Source: Polytrichum commune (lineage: Eukaryota > Streptophyta > Polytrichopsida > Polytrichales > Polytrichaceae). From it: DNA of 64,000 nt. The notes under the pieces were generated by a model. It was not told the origin of the DNA, ran no database searches, and was given only the letters and a program-made list of their open reading frames with translations. Shown here piece by piece: positions 35,602-48,706 of this stretch. The stretch's first letter is position 1. Each line of letters opens with the position of its first letter. The DNA lies in the NCBI GenBank assembly GCA_950295325.1, contig OX485803.1, positions 57,553,554-57,617,553 on the forward strand, written 5' to 3'. Made by a program: the position numbers and the translations under genes.

Positions 35602-37210
35602 CTAAATAATCAGCCATGGTGTAGAAAGGGTAAAAGTGAAGGCTACCGATATCCAAGGAATGTATAGTGATGTGAGCAGTATGGCCCTGGCGGTGGCCGC
35701 AGCCTCGCGACTGGCCGCGACAAAAGAGCCGGCGGTGCCGCTGCTAACTGAAGTTAGCGGCGGCGGCTCTTCAGGAACCCACAACTTAATAGCTTGAAGA
35801 GACAGATAACAAAACATCCATGAGAAGCAAAGGAGAGGAGATGAGATGAGATGAGATGACGACGGGGTTCGGCCGAATTTTCCATTTCGATGCCACCGTT
35901 GCCAACGGTTAAGTAATTGCTTCCGTCGGGACGAATGAATTCTCACACCATCAGCATTCACCTGCCGCACATTCTATCAACCTGTGCTTATTAATCTTGG
36001 CCGCTTGTCGGTACACACAGTGGGTAATGTGCTTGACAAATTCACCTGTCAAAATTCTTGTACAGAATTTTACCTGGTCCGGGAGACTACTACGTCTTCT
36101 GTTTTGCATTTGCTGATGATGATGATGATGATGATTTGCATGGAAGGTGCATGAAAGTCCTGCATTATAATCTGGGATGGATGGATTATAGTTCCTTGCC
36201 CACTATTGTCAAGCTTTGGATTCGGGCTGGTACGTATCATGCAATTTTGTCTGGACGGGTGAGAGGAATTCATGGTGTGTGAGAAAGTTGTTCTCGAGAG
36301 AATGTGGGTGGTGTAGTCTATTATGTGGTGATGATGTGGCGATGGTGACCTAAATTGGTTTGAATTGTAGTGGGACCATGGGTGAATCGTTTTTGAGCTG
36401 GTCGACCTCCGTTGTCGAGTCACATGAATTGCATCGATAGGTAGGGTAGAGGTGATCTTTGTGCTTATTCGCATGGAACGTGCAGGCTGCATTGAGTCGC
36501 TGGCATGGGTTCAGTTGATTGGCACTTTGTCAAGCTTGTGCCGTGGAATGTAGAGTAATTGCGGTGAATATTCAGGCTGGTAATTATATCATGTTTTGTA
36601 TGTCTGGATCATGGTAATGCACCCTTGGGGACAGGACTCTGATTCGGTTGGCATCATGTGCGGGCGAGATGAATTGTTGTTGTTCTCGAGCGAATTCATT
36701 CAGCAGCTGCCAAAAGATGTTGTAATGACCTAATGTTTTTTTGTTCAAGTTGGAGAGTTCCTTCACAGTCGAATGTTGAGCTGGTCGGCTCCGTTGGCAT
36801 CATGAGTTTCCCGATATTCACACGGTGCGCTGGAATCAGCGGTGGATCTAAGATTCTGCATGGTTTCTGTTTTGAGGGTTTGTGGTGGTAGGCCAAATCT
36901 ATTTTGGCATGGTATCAACTTCAAGTTGGCATGACTGCGTTGATTATATTGACTCGGATCTTGCGTTGAATCTCCTGTTGCAGTGAATTGCATCGTCAGT
37001 GGGGCGGGAAGAGGCGGTGAATGGTCAAGAAGAGAGCGAAGGTGAAACAGCTCCTTGGAAGCCGCTACAGAACTGTTCCCTACTTTTGAAAGCTACCGTG
37101 GGTGGAATGATCCTTAAACCACCGAAGAGACGGCTATCATAAGGTTGGAGGGATACATATATATACATATATATATGTGCGTGTGTATATTGGAATAGGA
37201 CTTTGTGACA
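35602..37210. other. intergenic with GC-rich hairpin; upstream of LEA gene
   Basis: A minus-strand ORF (35602-35970) contains KLWVPEEPPPLTSVSSGTAG followed by an Ala-rich stretch, but no family is recognised and part of it is an (ATGAG)n repeat. A strong inverted repeat lies at about 35727-35771. The last several hundred bases before 37211 probably hold the LEA promoter and leader; a TATA-rich tract (catatatatacatatatata) lies at about 37155-37178. Confidence 0.4.
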
Positions 37211-39618
37211 ATGATGAGGGGACTGATGCTGCAACGAAGGAGCCAAAGCTTGGGGAGGGCACCAGCAGGATTGGTACACCGGCTGGTGAGCGAAGTGGTG
37301 TTGGTGGACGCTGAGGTGTCCCGGATGCCCATGGTGTCATCGAATGCTTTGTTAAATCGCTCCGCAGAATCTGTTACTAATCATCACCACGCCTGCACAT
37401 CTTACTCATCCACCAGATCCAAGTAAGCTCACGAAAAGCTTCACAAACTCAATCTGAATCTTCTTCCCTTTCACGAACTTGGTTCGATCGAAATGAAATC
37501 GGTTATACCTAGGTACAAGAACTAAAGATGACAACAAACAGCAAGCCATCCAGCCTATGAAAATGTTCATTGGACTCCAAGACAACCGGTCAGTCTCTCT
37601 ACAGAATTCCAGGACTAGCCAGTGTCTGGTCACGTAAATTTGAAACTTTCTAGGTCACGGTGACCCTTTTCGTCCAATCAGATACTAATAACGTAGAGGT
37701 GCCTGAGATGGATGCTTTTCTCTCTACACTCACGTCTCATCGTACGATATGAATCACACAATTAGTGCGAGATGATTAGCAAATTCAAATCGCACACGTA
37801 GTCATTTGTCTGATAATTTTTGGAGCTTAAATGAATATCTTATTTATTATCAAAGTGAATCATTTTATGCTCATTTAGTGGTGATATATGTCAAGCCAAT
37901 CATGTTGACTTTTGAGCCTAGTATGCTTAGCATGTTTTAAGCACATAGTCCAATCCCTTTCAAACACATGTATTGTTGGCACAAGTATTGTTGTGGTACG
38001 TTCTTAGATCCACACTTAACCACATCCCACTTAAATGTAGGTGTCCTGATTATTGCTATGTTGGATATAGGCACGTCTACCTTAGGTGCAAGAGCAAATA
38101 CTGACAACTAACATCAAGTGATTATCCAGACCTAACAAAGTGTTCTTTGGACTCCCAAGACAACCTTTCAATTTCTGTAGAGAATTCCATGAGACAATGT
38201 CTGGTCACGCAAGTTTGAAAGTTTTTAGGTCACGCTGACCTGTATCGGCACTGCAGATACATCCTAATAGAGGAGATTTAGAAAGTGCAAGTGATAAGTA
38301 GTAATCACAAGATGGGCACTTTGCCCATGTGTGAATCTAATTCAGGTAAGGAAACTCGAGTAGCTATGTAGGAACTAATACCATGTACAAGCTGAAACCT
38401 TGCTTGTGATATATGCCATTAGAGTCCCATTGAATCCGCATACCCATCATCTCAATTTGCAAGTGACTAGCATTCAATATCAAATCAGTATTGATACAAC
38501 CTTCAGGGTTTATAATTTTTTTTTGCAGCACTAGCTACCTCCACAGCGAGCTAATGGTTCATTGAACATTGTTTTAACTCAACTCATTGCACAACCTGGT
38601 GTTGCATGGTAACTTTGGGCCATTTATCATCCTTTAAGGTCTTACAACTATGAAATATATTAGAAACAAGATATGAAAAGTATGATATTTTATAGGCTTT
38701 GATTTAGTGTTATAGTCTGATTTGAGTGAATCAATGTGAAAACAGTGTTAGGTCTGTGATGCTGAATGACAGGAGGTGTATCCCTGTATTTTGAAACACT
38801 AAATTACTTGGGGAAAATCCATAGATGCCTTGAGGCACGCCACAATACAAAATCAGTGCTGACATATAATTAATATGATTGTCTCAGATTACTTCATGAA
38901 AGAGTGCTCTCACTAACAAGCACACTTGGTTATGGTAAATCATGTGGGCCCACACTATTGACGTTATTTCCACCAGACTTGTCTAATCCAAGTCATTTGA
39001 GATGAATCAGCCACAAACCTAGAAAGGTCAAGTTTTTATGTTGGATGAACGAGAGATAAGCTCGTATGCAATAATTTCCTCTCTCCCACTATAGGGTCGT
39101 GCAAGGTAAGTCACATTCTACAAATGCCCACCCTGTTTATCATAATCGGTAGTGTAGTATGTTGATTGACATTAATTGTCAGGAGGAAAAGATTCATACC
39201 TGAAACTGGTCAAACAATTCAAATGTGTCGATGACCCGTTGGATGTCTCAATGATTTTTGCAGTGACGGAGGCGTAAGAGAGCTAAGTACGACCATAAAC
39301 GTGCAAAAACAGCAGGACAAAATGATGGAGGACAGAGAAGAGTATGAAGACACCCGGCCCGGCAGCAGGGCCCAATTTGAGAAGGTGAAGCAAGCGCCTC
39401 AGCCCACAAAGCAACAATGGTGGAGGCCAGACCCAGAAACAGGAATTTGGGTTCCAGAGGAGTACGAGGGGCAAGTGACAACAAGCACAGCAACAACTAA
39501 GTCACCTTCCCGCCTTACACGCATTCGTACAGAGACCACCACTTCTCTTGAAGATAAAAAATGGTGGACATCCATGGAAGAGTTGCCAGACATGGATAGG
39601 GCTGATAAGAAAACGTAG
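37211..39618 (+). CDS. LEA_3/SAG21-like protein, two exons
   Basis: Exon 1 37211-37422 (donor CCAA/GTAAGC), exon 2 39264-39618 (acceptor TTTTTGCAG/TGACGG); 567 nt, 188 residues. The first 70 residues are rich in Arg, Ser and Val with almost no acidic residues at the start (MMRGLMLQRRSQSLGRAPAG), typical of a mitochondrial presequence. Exon 2 encodes a hydrophilic protein with the LEA_3 hallmark W-x-P-D-P-x-T-G (WWRPDPETGIWVPEEYEG, residues 123-140) and a C-terminal KKWWTSMEELPDMDRADKKT. The family includes small stress- and senescence-induced mitochondrial LEA proteins. The exon order, presequence in exon 1 and W-motif in exon 2, matches that family. Assignment rests on this motif, so a neighbouring hydrophilic family is possible. 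Confidence 0.72.
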
Positions 39619-41222
39619 CTTGCCATAAGAAAGCAAACTACTGAATTCAAAAGAATGTGCAACTACTTGATGGTTTGTCAGAGAGTCACTAGGTGATAGG
39701 AATGGAAGTTTCCACCTTCCGCAATGCAATGCGCACCGGTGGACCTTCCCAACACGTCCCTTTTAGAGGTAGTTGGAAGAGTGAGTGAGAATCAAAAAAG
39801 TATTGGCTCGTACCTTTCAGTGACATGATGCATGTGGCGGCATACATCTGTGGTGCGCTTTGAAGTCAATGGGGGGCAGCAGTGCCTATGGTTGCTAAGT
39901 GCCCTTTAAGCAAATGCAAGAATTTCCTTCTATCCAAATATTTAAAACTTGGAACCAGATAAATGGAAAGGTGCAAGGAAGGAACATAAGTTCAATCCAG
40001 AGCTTATTAAATTACATCTATTGTGATTGCAATTTTCCATCTCCCTTTGCAGGAATCCATATACCGTTTTGTGCTTTCTTTACAAACTGCGAGGACCACA
40101 TTATTAGATTTAAAACATTTGACCGATCCTGTTCAACCAACACTTTCCAGGCTATATGAGTAATCCAGTGCATGACCTTTCATTACCAAATGGGTTTAGG
40201 AATCAAACAGCTAAGTCATGCCACCAAACCTAATGTCACATATCTTATATTTACCAATTTGTTTCTACTACACAGATTATATGTATGAATTTGTTTCAGC
40301 ATGCAGAGTGTCAACCTATTGCTGCTTCTTTTCTTGTTGACAGGTTATACACTATCAATATGAACATCCCAGATTATGGTGACACAATGAGTAGCTCAAC
40401 ATGTCTCCTACACCATATGCTTCTCAATAACTGTATCAGTTGAGAGGAAGGTAAAGTACAGCTCAACTTATTCAGAACTTGGTAGCAACCCAAAATACTG
40501 GAATTCCACAAAACACATGATGTACACATTGAAAAATGAAAATATTATCAGCACAGCACTGCCTTCATGAATGAGTTTGAATCACCCGAGGAAAAAAGTC
40601 GCATAGCTTATTCTGAAGAAAGCTCCTGACAATAGTAAGTTAACTTGTAAAATGTTCGAAGTCAATGTTAAGTGTTGAAACGGACCTTTATGAGGGTACA
40701 AAATGTACAAATGAGTTCTCCACTTCCATTTGTGGCACTGCAAGTAGGTAACTAAATAACACTTTGCACAGTCAGGACAGAAAGATTCTTATTAAGAAGC
40801 CTCCAAACCTAAAATCAAAGAGGACATCAAGGAGGCAGTTTATATCATAAACCTAAAGAGAGACCACACCTGACCAGATGATTCTGGTTCAAGAGAACTA
40901 CCTCAATGCTTGATATCCTCTGCTTCAAAGATGATCTCATTGATGGGCCAAGCGATACCTTCCTATGCTTGTTAAACAGCATGCTAAAAACCTGATGTGG
41001 ATTCCAGCCTAAAACTCAATCTACAAGGATCATATGTCCAATTCCTACTGACTATACCAAACAGTGAAGTTATCGATTGAACATCACCAGAACAGCTCCA
41101 TCCAAAGATCCCGAATCTACCTACAAAACTTGAAAAAAACTCTGCCGCACCCGTAGAGAAGAAAACTGACAGCAGCAGCAGCAACCCCAGACGCACCTGA
41201 AACCATCCAGATCGCATATAAA
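39619..41222. other. 3' flanks of two convergent genes
   Basis: Lies between the LEA gene (plus) and the At1g01500-like gene (minus), so both 3' untranslated regions should be here. No further gene recognised. Confidence 0.5.
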
Positions 41223-42877
41223 CTACAGAAATCCTCTTCTGAAGGTCCTTGTGGTGGCTTGATAAGTGCGAACCATTAAACCCACCCCAATACCTACACC
41301 CAGGCACATGCCCAATCCAATCCCAACCCCAACCCTGACACCTGCGTTGAACCAGGTCAGTTGGCCATTATCTTGTTCACCGTAGGAGCTCCCTTCTAAC
41401 GCATATCCAAACCCTGTGATGGCTTTATCTGAATGATCCAGAAACAGGTCCGGCTCTGCTGCCTGCATGTGAGTAAAAAGCTTTATTAAATGTCTTCATG
41501 TATGTGCACCCTCAATTTACATACAAAATAATTCATGTACCTACGGAGAAAACGGTTGGATTCACTTCAAGAATACCAAAAGATCTGCGATTAACACAGT
41601 TCAAATAAACAACACAACCCGACTCGACTGCAAGATCAAGATCATCAGGGCTGATCCCTTGGGTTAAAATTGTTAGCCACAGACTGGCACAATTCGAACT
41701 CTTCAGCCGTCGTGGAGAAGCTTAAGGTCGGGGGTGCTAAAACCAACACCCTACCCGAAAACAGCACCAGCCTAGAATCTTGCACTATAAGTTCATATTG
41801 ATTTCGAGGATGTCCAACACCTTAACACCAGGCTCCGCGTGTTGGTTGGTTTAGAGTGATCTATTGAACACACCCTTCTAACTTTTCGCGTACAGAACTC
41901 AGAATTGCGTTGGAATTCCCTTTTAATTGCTTACAAGGATAAATATCAAGACTTGTATCAATCTAATAAATAGTGGATACACTCAACCCCTGCAAGTGAA
42001 GGTATTACCACCCTCTACCTTAAATGGTTAGCAATCATAAATCAATTCAAAGAAAAGGACGACAAACAAACAAAATTGCCTTACTGACCAGCCTGGGTTG
42101 ATCCACATCCATGAAGCTCGGTTGGTGGGTTCTTCCAACCTCCTCTGTCTCAGGAATCGCATCCAGAGTGTTCAACCTGTTCAATCTCCGCCGCGCGCAT
42201 ATTTGCACAGTCTGAGTCAAGATCACAGGCGTCCCTGCGAACCGCCCGACTACACAAACCTCCATGACTGGATGTTGTACAAGGGAGACGTTGGCATAAT
42301 CGTTCGCATGTCTACCTTTTAGAAATACACAACCTGACTGACCAACCGCACAGCTGCACTCCATAGTCCAACCTAGCTTCGTACTCTTCTCAGGAGTGCT
42401 CACTGCTTCCTGCATATATCCTTTGTAATCCTGATGAGCATCCAGCACCGCAGGTTGAGATTGCTCCAAAGATCCGCTGAGAATAACCTCTTCCTTGTTC
42501 ACCACTTCGTAGCACATGGACCCGCTGGTACGAATGTTGTCGGTGCTCACAAAAGTAGCCTCAGAGGATTCAGTGTCAACTCTGTCCCTCTTTAACAATA
42601 AACAAGATTCTTCCGAAGGACTGATCCTGCCTCCGTTTACCTCCAACGCAGTGCCAATGCTTCGTGCGGGGAATCGGATGGTCAAAGAGTCCGGTGCATC
42701 GTCCAGTGGACATCCGCTAACACGGACATAGATCACTCTCACATCGAACCATGCTGATGCTTGTTGCCCTTGCGATGAAGCAGCCATCGTGTATCCAAAC
42801 AGAGCTGCCCTGCCGTTCTTTTGCCCTGAAGATAACCCGTCTGCCAGCAGTCCCCTACTCTCTTCGAAATCGTCCAT
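41223..42877 (-). CDS. At1g01500-like conserved plant protein, two exons
   Basis: Exon 1 42877-42085 (ATG at 42877, MDDFEESRGLL; donor GGTCA/GTAAGG), exon 2 41458-41223; 342 residues. The family is annotated in Arabidopsis as an erythronate-4-phosphate dehydrogenase family protein, but no dehydrogenase fold is apparent, so I treat the name as historical. Recognisable blocks: WFDVRVIYVRVSGC, TALEVNGGRIS, LLLKRDRVDTES, EATFVSTDNIRTSGS, GCVFLKGRHAN, MEVCVVGRFAGTPVILTQTV, and in exon 2 GQLTWFNAGVRVGVGIG then a glycine-rich membrane-like segment and VRTYQATTR. The exon 2 acceptor is a tandem CAG choice (41458 or 41455), both in frame. Function unknown; a C-terminal membrane association is inferred. 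Confidence 0.92.
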
Positions 42878-44969
42878 CTCCACAACCTCCAACACGGTCA
42901 CCGAAGCCCGAGAGTCTCAAACCACTTCCTACTGCGGTTCGGGCGCTACTGTTTTCATCTGAAGATGCTACAATGAGACTCATGAGCCGCAGAGCAATCT
43001 ACGCCTACAAGACTCGAATTCTGAAGTTCTGCTGTCGACTTGAGGGTTTGAGGAGGGTTGGAATCGCTCTCCCTGACGCAATTGTTCACCCAATTCAACG
43101 AATTTTTTTTTCTGTCAATCTGGCAGCCCCGGCAGTGCGTGCGTGCGCATGACGAAGTGTCGAAGCTCCCCGGGGTTCGGAGGCCAGCGAGGGGACGCTA
43201 GGGTATTCGGAACTGATGCGCCTTGCGCCATAGCCGCACGAGCTTGACGAGCAATTGGGGAGAGACGACCCCCCTCACATCCCCATCCCATCACCAACCC
43301 CCCCCCCCCCCACTTAATGACCCCGTCACCGCAAACCTACCCCTATGACCCCGTCACCGCAGACCTACCCTATGACCCCATCACCATCATCATCACCACC
43401 ATCATATGGGCCTTCTATCGCCATTACCATATGATCCCATGGCCCCGTAAACTCATCATCATATGATCCCATCAACCCCCATCACCACATGATCCATCAT
43501 ACGTTCCCCTAATGACATCATCATCCTTTCATCTCCTAATTAACCCCGATACCAAATGGTACCATCACCCATCACCCCCATTACCATTTGAACCCATGAC
43601 AGTCAAAGAGCGCCTATGACCAAATGCCCACAAGCCATAACCGATCACTTCTCCAAGAGCATAAGGGTCATCAAAACTCGTCATAATTTTTCACCCACAA
43701 AAACATGATATCATCCATAACCCTTGTATTCACGTTCACGGTCTGATCGGTTATGTTCGATAACCAACTTGACTAGGTGGATGACTCGCCACTCCTATGG
43801 CTCCTCGTCCATTCTTCTCTCAGTGGTACACTCTAAACTCCGTAGTATCACACCTGTGGCAACCAAAGTGCACGTGATATTTACATAGTTTTTTAGTGTT
43901 AGTATGGACGCGTGATACTATAGAATTAGTGTAGCACGTTGCATTATGGAATAACATAAAGGAGATGTGAGGACAATTTGAATTCGTTCTCCTGTAACCT
44001 ACGCTAGTGTGGTCCACTCCATTTGCCCTTCCTGGATGATGTGGCGGACACATGCACCACCATTCACACAAGTGGCATAAGAAGAAGAAGACACTCCACA
44101 TGTTGACACACGGCGTAACGCGAGGGTGTGGGTTGACTTCTTTGGTGGTTTACATTAATGACCAATCTCGTGATATAAGGGAGAGAAACGTGACAATAAG
44201 GAGTGAGATTTGAACTACGAACATCCGTTTTCTAGGGTTTCGGGATATTGGAGAGTGTGTTACATTATGGGGGTAGATATTATGGAGTTTAGGGTGTATA
44301 TGTGATTTGACTACCTACTACCACATGGTCACGGGGACAATACCCCTATGACCATACCGCATCCCACCAACCCATCGCACCCCATGAACCCATCGCCCCA
44401 TAATCCCATGACCACATCCATCTACACGCCCCATGGTCCCAATACCAAGCGCCCAATGGCCCAATCTCCCCCATGCCGTAGCCGTAGTGGCCTAATACCA
44501 CTGCATGGCTGCATAAGAGACGGATGGGCTTATGGGGTCCATGGACCCTATGACCGTGCCACATCAACCGAGCCAACCAAGCGCGCCCATGTGTGAGGCG
44601 CGCATACGTGGACCCATATCCATGCAGGAATAGGGTGAGATAGTTCTTTTTTCTTTTATGTTTAGTTATTGGTGTAGCCAATCCCGTCGCTCCTTCCCGT
44701 GTGTGAAGTGGGTCCCAAGTGATGGAGCCACTTCTTCGTAATTTCAACCGAAAAAAAACGAGCCCCATCCACCACGCCATCCGAGTCGTTCTATTGGAGG
44801 ATGGATGTAAGCTCATAAAGAATGTCGGTCATTAGAGCAAGTAGTTCCATTATTTGGGCCATGGGGCTAAAGATAGACTTTCGGTAACTTAATCGATAAC
44901 TTTGCTTGATTGGACACCTATATTTGAGTAGTATTGTATGTGCAATGGAAGAGGGAGAACCCTAAACCG
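42878..44969. other. intergenic; At1g01500-like promoter, then C-rich simple repeats
   Basis: The first few hundred bases should be the promoter of the minus-strand gene. From about 43260 the plus strand is C-rich: a 14-C run (43298-43311), two copies of a ~30-bp unit (tatgaccccgtcaccgca), then imperfect ccatcatcacc and catatgatccc repeats, with similar ccatgacc/catcgcaccc words at about 44340-44420. No gene recognised. Confidence 0.5.
43313..43620. repeat. imperfect CCATCACC/ATGACCCC repeats
   Basis: Begins with two near copies of tatgaccccgtcaccgca and degrades into ccat-, catc- and atgatccc-type words. Confidence 0.7.
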
Positions 44970-45349
44970 CTACACTAAATATTGTATTTAGTGTTACCAA
45001 TTCTATTTGTCTTTGCTCGATACTAGTTGTAAAACCGCCCATGTAGTGTCACTTACACTAGATGTAGACCTAACCGTATTTGTCATTTCTTGTAAAAAAT
45101 ATTTTTGGGGTATTGTGAATTACAATGTATTGCAATTATGGTCACTTAAGTGGTTTTCCATCCAAAATTCAGCCATTCGTGACGTAGATGCAGAATATAC
45201 CAAACTTTGTTTCAATGATGGGCATTTAGATGAATTAAATGTAAGTTGGGATGACAATAGTCGTAAACTTATTCATGAGAAGTGTCATTAGAAAAGTTAA
45301 CAAAGTGACATTAAGTATCACATGACACTAAATACCATATTTGATGTAG
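44970..45349. mobile_element. MITE family M copy 4, complete
   Basis: Left end CTACACTAAATATTGTATTT, right end (inverted) CTACATCAAATATGGTATTT, both continuing AGTGT. 380 bp. Confidence 0.8.
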
Positions 45350-46439
45350 TTACAAATGAACCGGTTGATTTTGAGAAATAACCAGTTGAAGTTCAAAACT
45401 CCATGAAAAATCACCAATCGTTTAAGATGAATCTCTGGAGTATACCTCAAATTAATGAAGAAAAACTGAAAGATGTCAATTTGAAACCAATTGGACTTGG
45501 AAACACTAGGATCTTGAACAATTACGCCCAAAAATCTCCCGAGACATCGGTAAGTGGTATGAGTGTGGGTGGATGTGTAACTTGGAAACAATTAGTGTAA
45601 GCTATTATACCCATCTACTTCGAGTTGGAGTCCAAGATCCAGGGTCTTCTACTCAGCCGTTCCTTGAGACTTCCAACCCACACCTTACATAAAATAAAGT
45701 AATCACATTACGCTAACAATAGCATAAAACAAAATATTCACACACATCAATCTCCTAGAAGAAAAAAAACTAATGTAGCCCACACTAATTCTTAAATCAT
45801 AAATTTGGCATCGGCTTGAGAATAACATGGTTGGCTCTAGAGAATAATGGTGGCCCACACTAATAAGACTACTAGTATACTCCCCTTATTGTCCATGCCA
45901 CTTGTCACATAGTCTATGTCATTTTTTGTACTTACCTAGCCTTACACACATTATTCTATGTTCATGGTAAATTACCTTTGGCACAATCCCATAGTGTTGG
46001 CCACGTTATACACCATCCTTTGTCATGCCCACATGATATATCTATCCCACTTCTTTCCCCATGTTTGGGAATCCTTCAAGTGCACGTCATTGACAATCCA
46101 CTAATAAAGCATTGCTAGTAACCTTCAAATCGGACCTTTGATATTCAATCTCGTGGTCGGTAAATAGTGTGCACTTACGTTATCATCTCCAAAGGTTTTG
46201 GTGTGGGAATAAGCTCAATAATGGGTTCCACATTATTTACCATAATCACTATAGTGTAACCTAGGTTATAAATGGGATGATTAACCTTAAACCCGGTGTT
46301 TTATTAGACCCTTTTTACCTCGGTAAATTTGGTGGGCAAAGGGAGTCAAAGATCAACTTGGGGGATGTAAAAGTCAATCGTTAGAACAAGTTCCATAAAG
46401 TGGGTCGGCATGGCAAGGTGTCTACACCATTTGTGGTAT
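45350..46439. other. intergenic, relic repeats only
   Basis: About 45357-45395 matches 35395-35435. About 45460-45530 (aacactaggatcttga) resembles 15600-15655 inside the hAT element. No gene recognised. Confidence 0.45.
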
Positions 46440-46442
46440 TTA

Positions 46443-46942
46443 GGGCCGCTTTACACGTAGAGGCCGGGCCAATTCCCCTTGAGGCCGATTGGATGAAATT
46501 TCAGCCCTTTTTGGGTTGGAGGCCAACCTCAACTACACATTATAATAAGATTATAATGAGGGCCAATTTTTCCATATGTAAAGGCCTTAGGGCCAAGAAG
46601 CTAGGCCAATTCAATAAGTCTAGCATAATCCAACGGATCTAGCATAATCTAGCATAAAGTTGATCATATTTTCACATAATCCAATGGATATAGTTCATTG
46701 AAAAGATCATATTTTATTTATTTATAAGTTTTTTTATTTTAATTGAAATGTGACATTGGCCGGTGCACATAATTGAACGAGCTCGGGCCATGTAAGACTA
46801 TGCATTTTTTGATTAAAAAAATCAGACCGGCCTCTAGGTGTGAAGGGGTTGGGGCCGATTTCATCCTTTTGGCCAATCACAAGTGAGGATTTCAAGCATG
46901 TTACACAACGAATTGGCCCGGCCTCTAGGTGTAAAGCGGCCC
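46443..46942. mobile_element. Tourist-like MITE with longest, best-kept TIR (family T)
   Basis: TIRs GGGCCGCTTTACACGTAGAG and, inverted, GGGCCGCTTTACACCTAGAG, both continuing GCCGGGCCAATTC: about 33 bp with one mismatch. TTA on both sides (46440-46442, 46943-46945). 500 bp. The intact ends suggest a younger insertion than the other copies. Confidence 0.9.
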
Positions 46943-47778
46943 TTAGTGTCACGTACACTATTTGTGGAGGGCTTGAACTACTAGATGCCTAGAGGTTTGA
47001 AAGTGTCACGTCCACTAATTATCAACATGATACTACTATTCATCAACATACGTAACTTTTTCAAGTGGAGAATTATTTACATTATGACATTTAGTGTAGC
47101 ACATCGAGATACTCAAGATGATGGTTTTGTGTTTTTTGTATACACGGGGAAGATGTTGTCGAGCATACGAATGACAAGTGTCGTGTGTTTACATTCTAGT
47201 ATGCAAGGGGAACACATTCTTGAGTATATTAATGCCAAGTGTCATCTGTGTACACTTTAGTCAACTTGTAGGCCATTGTGTAAAATAAACATACAACCTC
47301 ATAACACTATTCAACATACTCATGCCAAGAAACTAATAAGTGCACTTGAACGCCAAGTGTTGTAAGGTGACACATAATGATGAAATTATCGATCATTAGC
47401 GTAACCTAACATACGCCTCAAAACGGGGTAAGTGACACTAAATACCATGAACGGTGTAGCTCTTTAAGTTGGCATATCCAACCACCCTCATCCAATCTGG
47501 AAATGCAATCGATTGTATCATAACATGGTCATCGTTTTAAATAGAAAAATTGACTTCAAATCAACATTAAATTGGACTCCAACTAATTTAGTGGCACTAA
47601 TCGAAATGAATTAACCACAAATCAAGTTCTTACTGTTGTAGACCCCTTTAACCTCGGTAACATTGGTGGGGACTCAACTCAAAGAGCAAAAGACGACTCC
47701 AAATTATGTAGCCTCTGGACCCAATATTTGGGCCTAAAACTGGGTTGATGTTATGTGGTTTTGGGTTTCTATTGCTTA

Positions 47779-48279
47779 GGGCCACTTCACACATGAGATT
47801 GAGAGCATGTGACCATTACACTTCAAGCACTCTCATTGGTGGAAAAGGTGGAGCCGGTCCAAGTTCAAGCTTCACACTACGCTTGAGGGACCAATGCAAT
47901 ATGTGAATGCAATTTGGATGTAAAGTCTATGTGGATTCCTACATGGCATCAAATGAATCATGTTTTATGATCACTAGGATTATTTTCAAAAACCGCCTCT
48001 TGGAGGTAGGCCTAACACAAAATTGGGAGACCATGGCACTCCGAATGCTCACAATTGTTGGTTTATTCTATTTTATCATGTTTGAAGACCCGCATGAATA
48101 GAAATTCATTGAAATAACATTTGGTTGAGGGCCCGGTCACATATGACTTCACACTACACTTGAGGGCCCGTGACCACACTACATGATTTTGGAGGTGTCT
48201 TGGGACAGCCTTTGGACACTTTCTTTTGGGCTCTCACAATTTCATGGTCATGGCTCTTGGCTCGTGTGTGAAGTGACCC
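47779..48279. mobile_element. Tourist-like MITE family H copy 3, complete
   Basis: TIRs GGGCCACTTCACACATGAGA and, inverted, GGGTCACTTCACACACGAG; TTA on both sides (47776-47778, 48280-48282). 501 bp. Confidence 0.9.
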
Positions 48280-48451
48280 TTAAACAACTGTACCATTAAA
48301 AGGCAGTTCTTAAACTGATTCCCATGTTTTTTTTTCACTAATTGAAAATGCCACGTGTCATTGTCATGTTGGTCAAACCCATAGTGGAATGTACTCTCAT
48401 CTTAGTCCAACCATATATAGAAGGTACTTAATGGATGTGCAAGAGCTTAAC

Positions 48452-48706
48452 TACATACACTGCTTATGGTAATCAGTGTCACTAACTACTTGGAATAGCA
48501 TTATGATATAATTTTGTACTATATATTTTTATTGTTCATCAACAAAAGTCAAATTCATTGCTTGAAAATTACAACACATTAGCGTCTTTGCTTGGTAATC
48601 TTTTTTGTTCTTGGTAAGAAATTATCATAGCATCACATAACTCCAAAGAGGAAGTGATGCTAAATACCATAAATGGTGTAGTGTAGTGTAGTGTAGTGTA
48701 GTGTAG
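48452..48706. mobile_element. short family M-like MITE with (GTAGT)n at one end
   Basis: Left end CTACATACACTGCTTATGGT, right end (inverted) CTACACCATTTATGGTATTT. The right TIR is followed by about five to six GTAGT units (about 48676-48706), as if the terminal GTGTAG had expanded. Confidence 0.6.

Noticed and set aside
36058-36282. ORF with a poly-Asp stretch
   Set aside because: The Asp run is just a (GAT)n microsatellite; no domain and no splice support.
43313-43620. CRISPR-like spaced repeats
   Set aside because: Imperfect short-unit degeneration without constant repeats or unique spacers, in a plant genome.
44346-44816. 156-codon minus-strand ORF
   Set aside because: Rich in Gly, Trp and His because the DNA is a degenerate ccatcacc-type repeat; no stop arises by composition.
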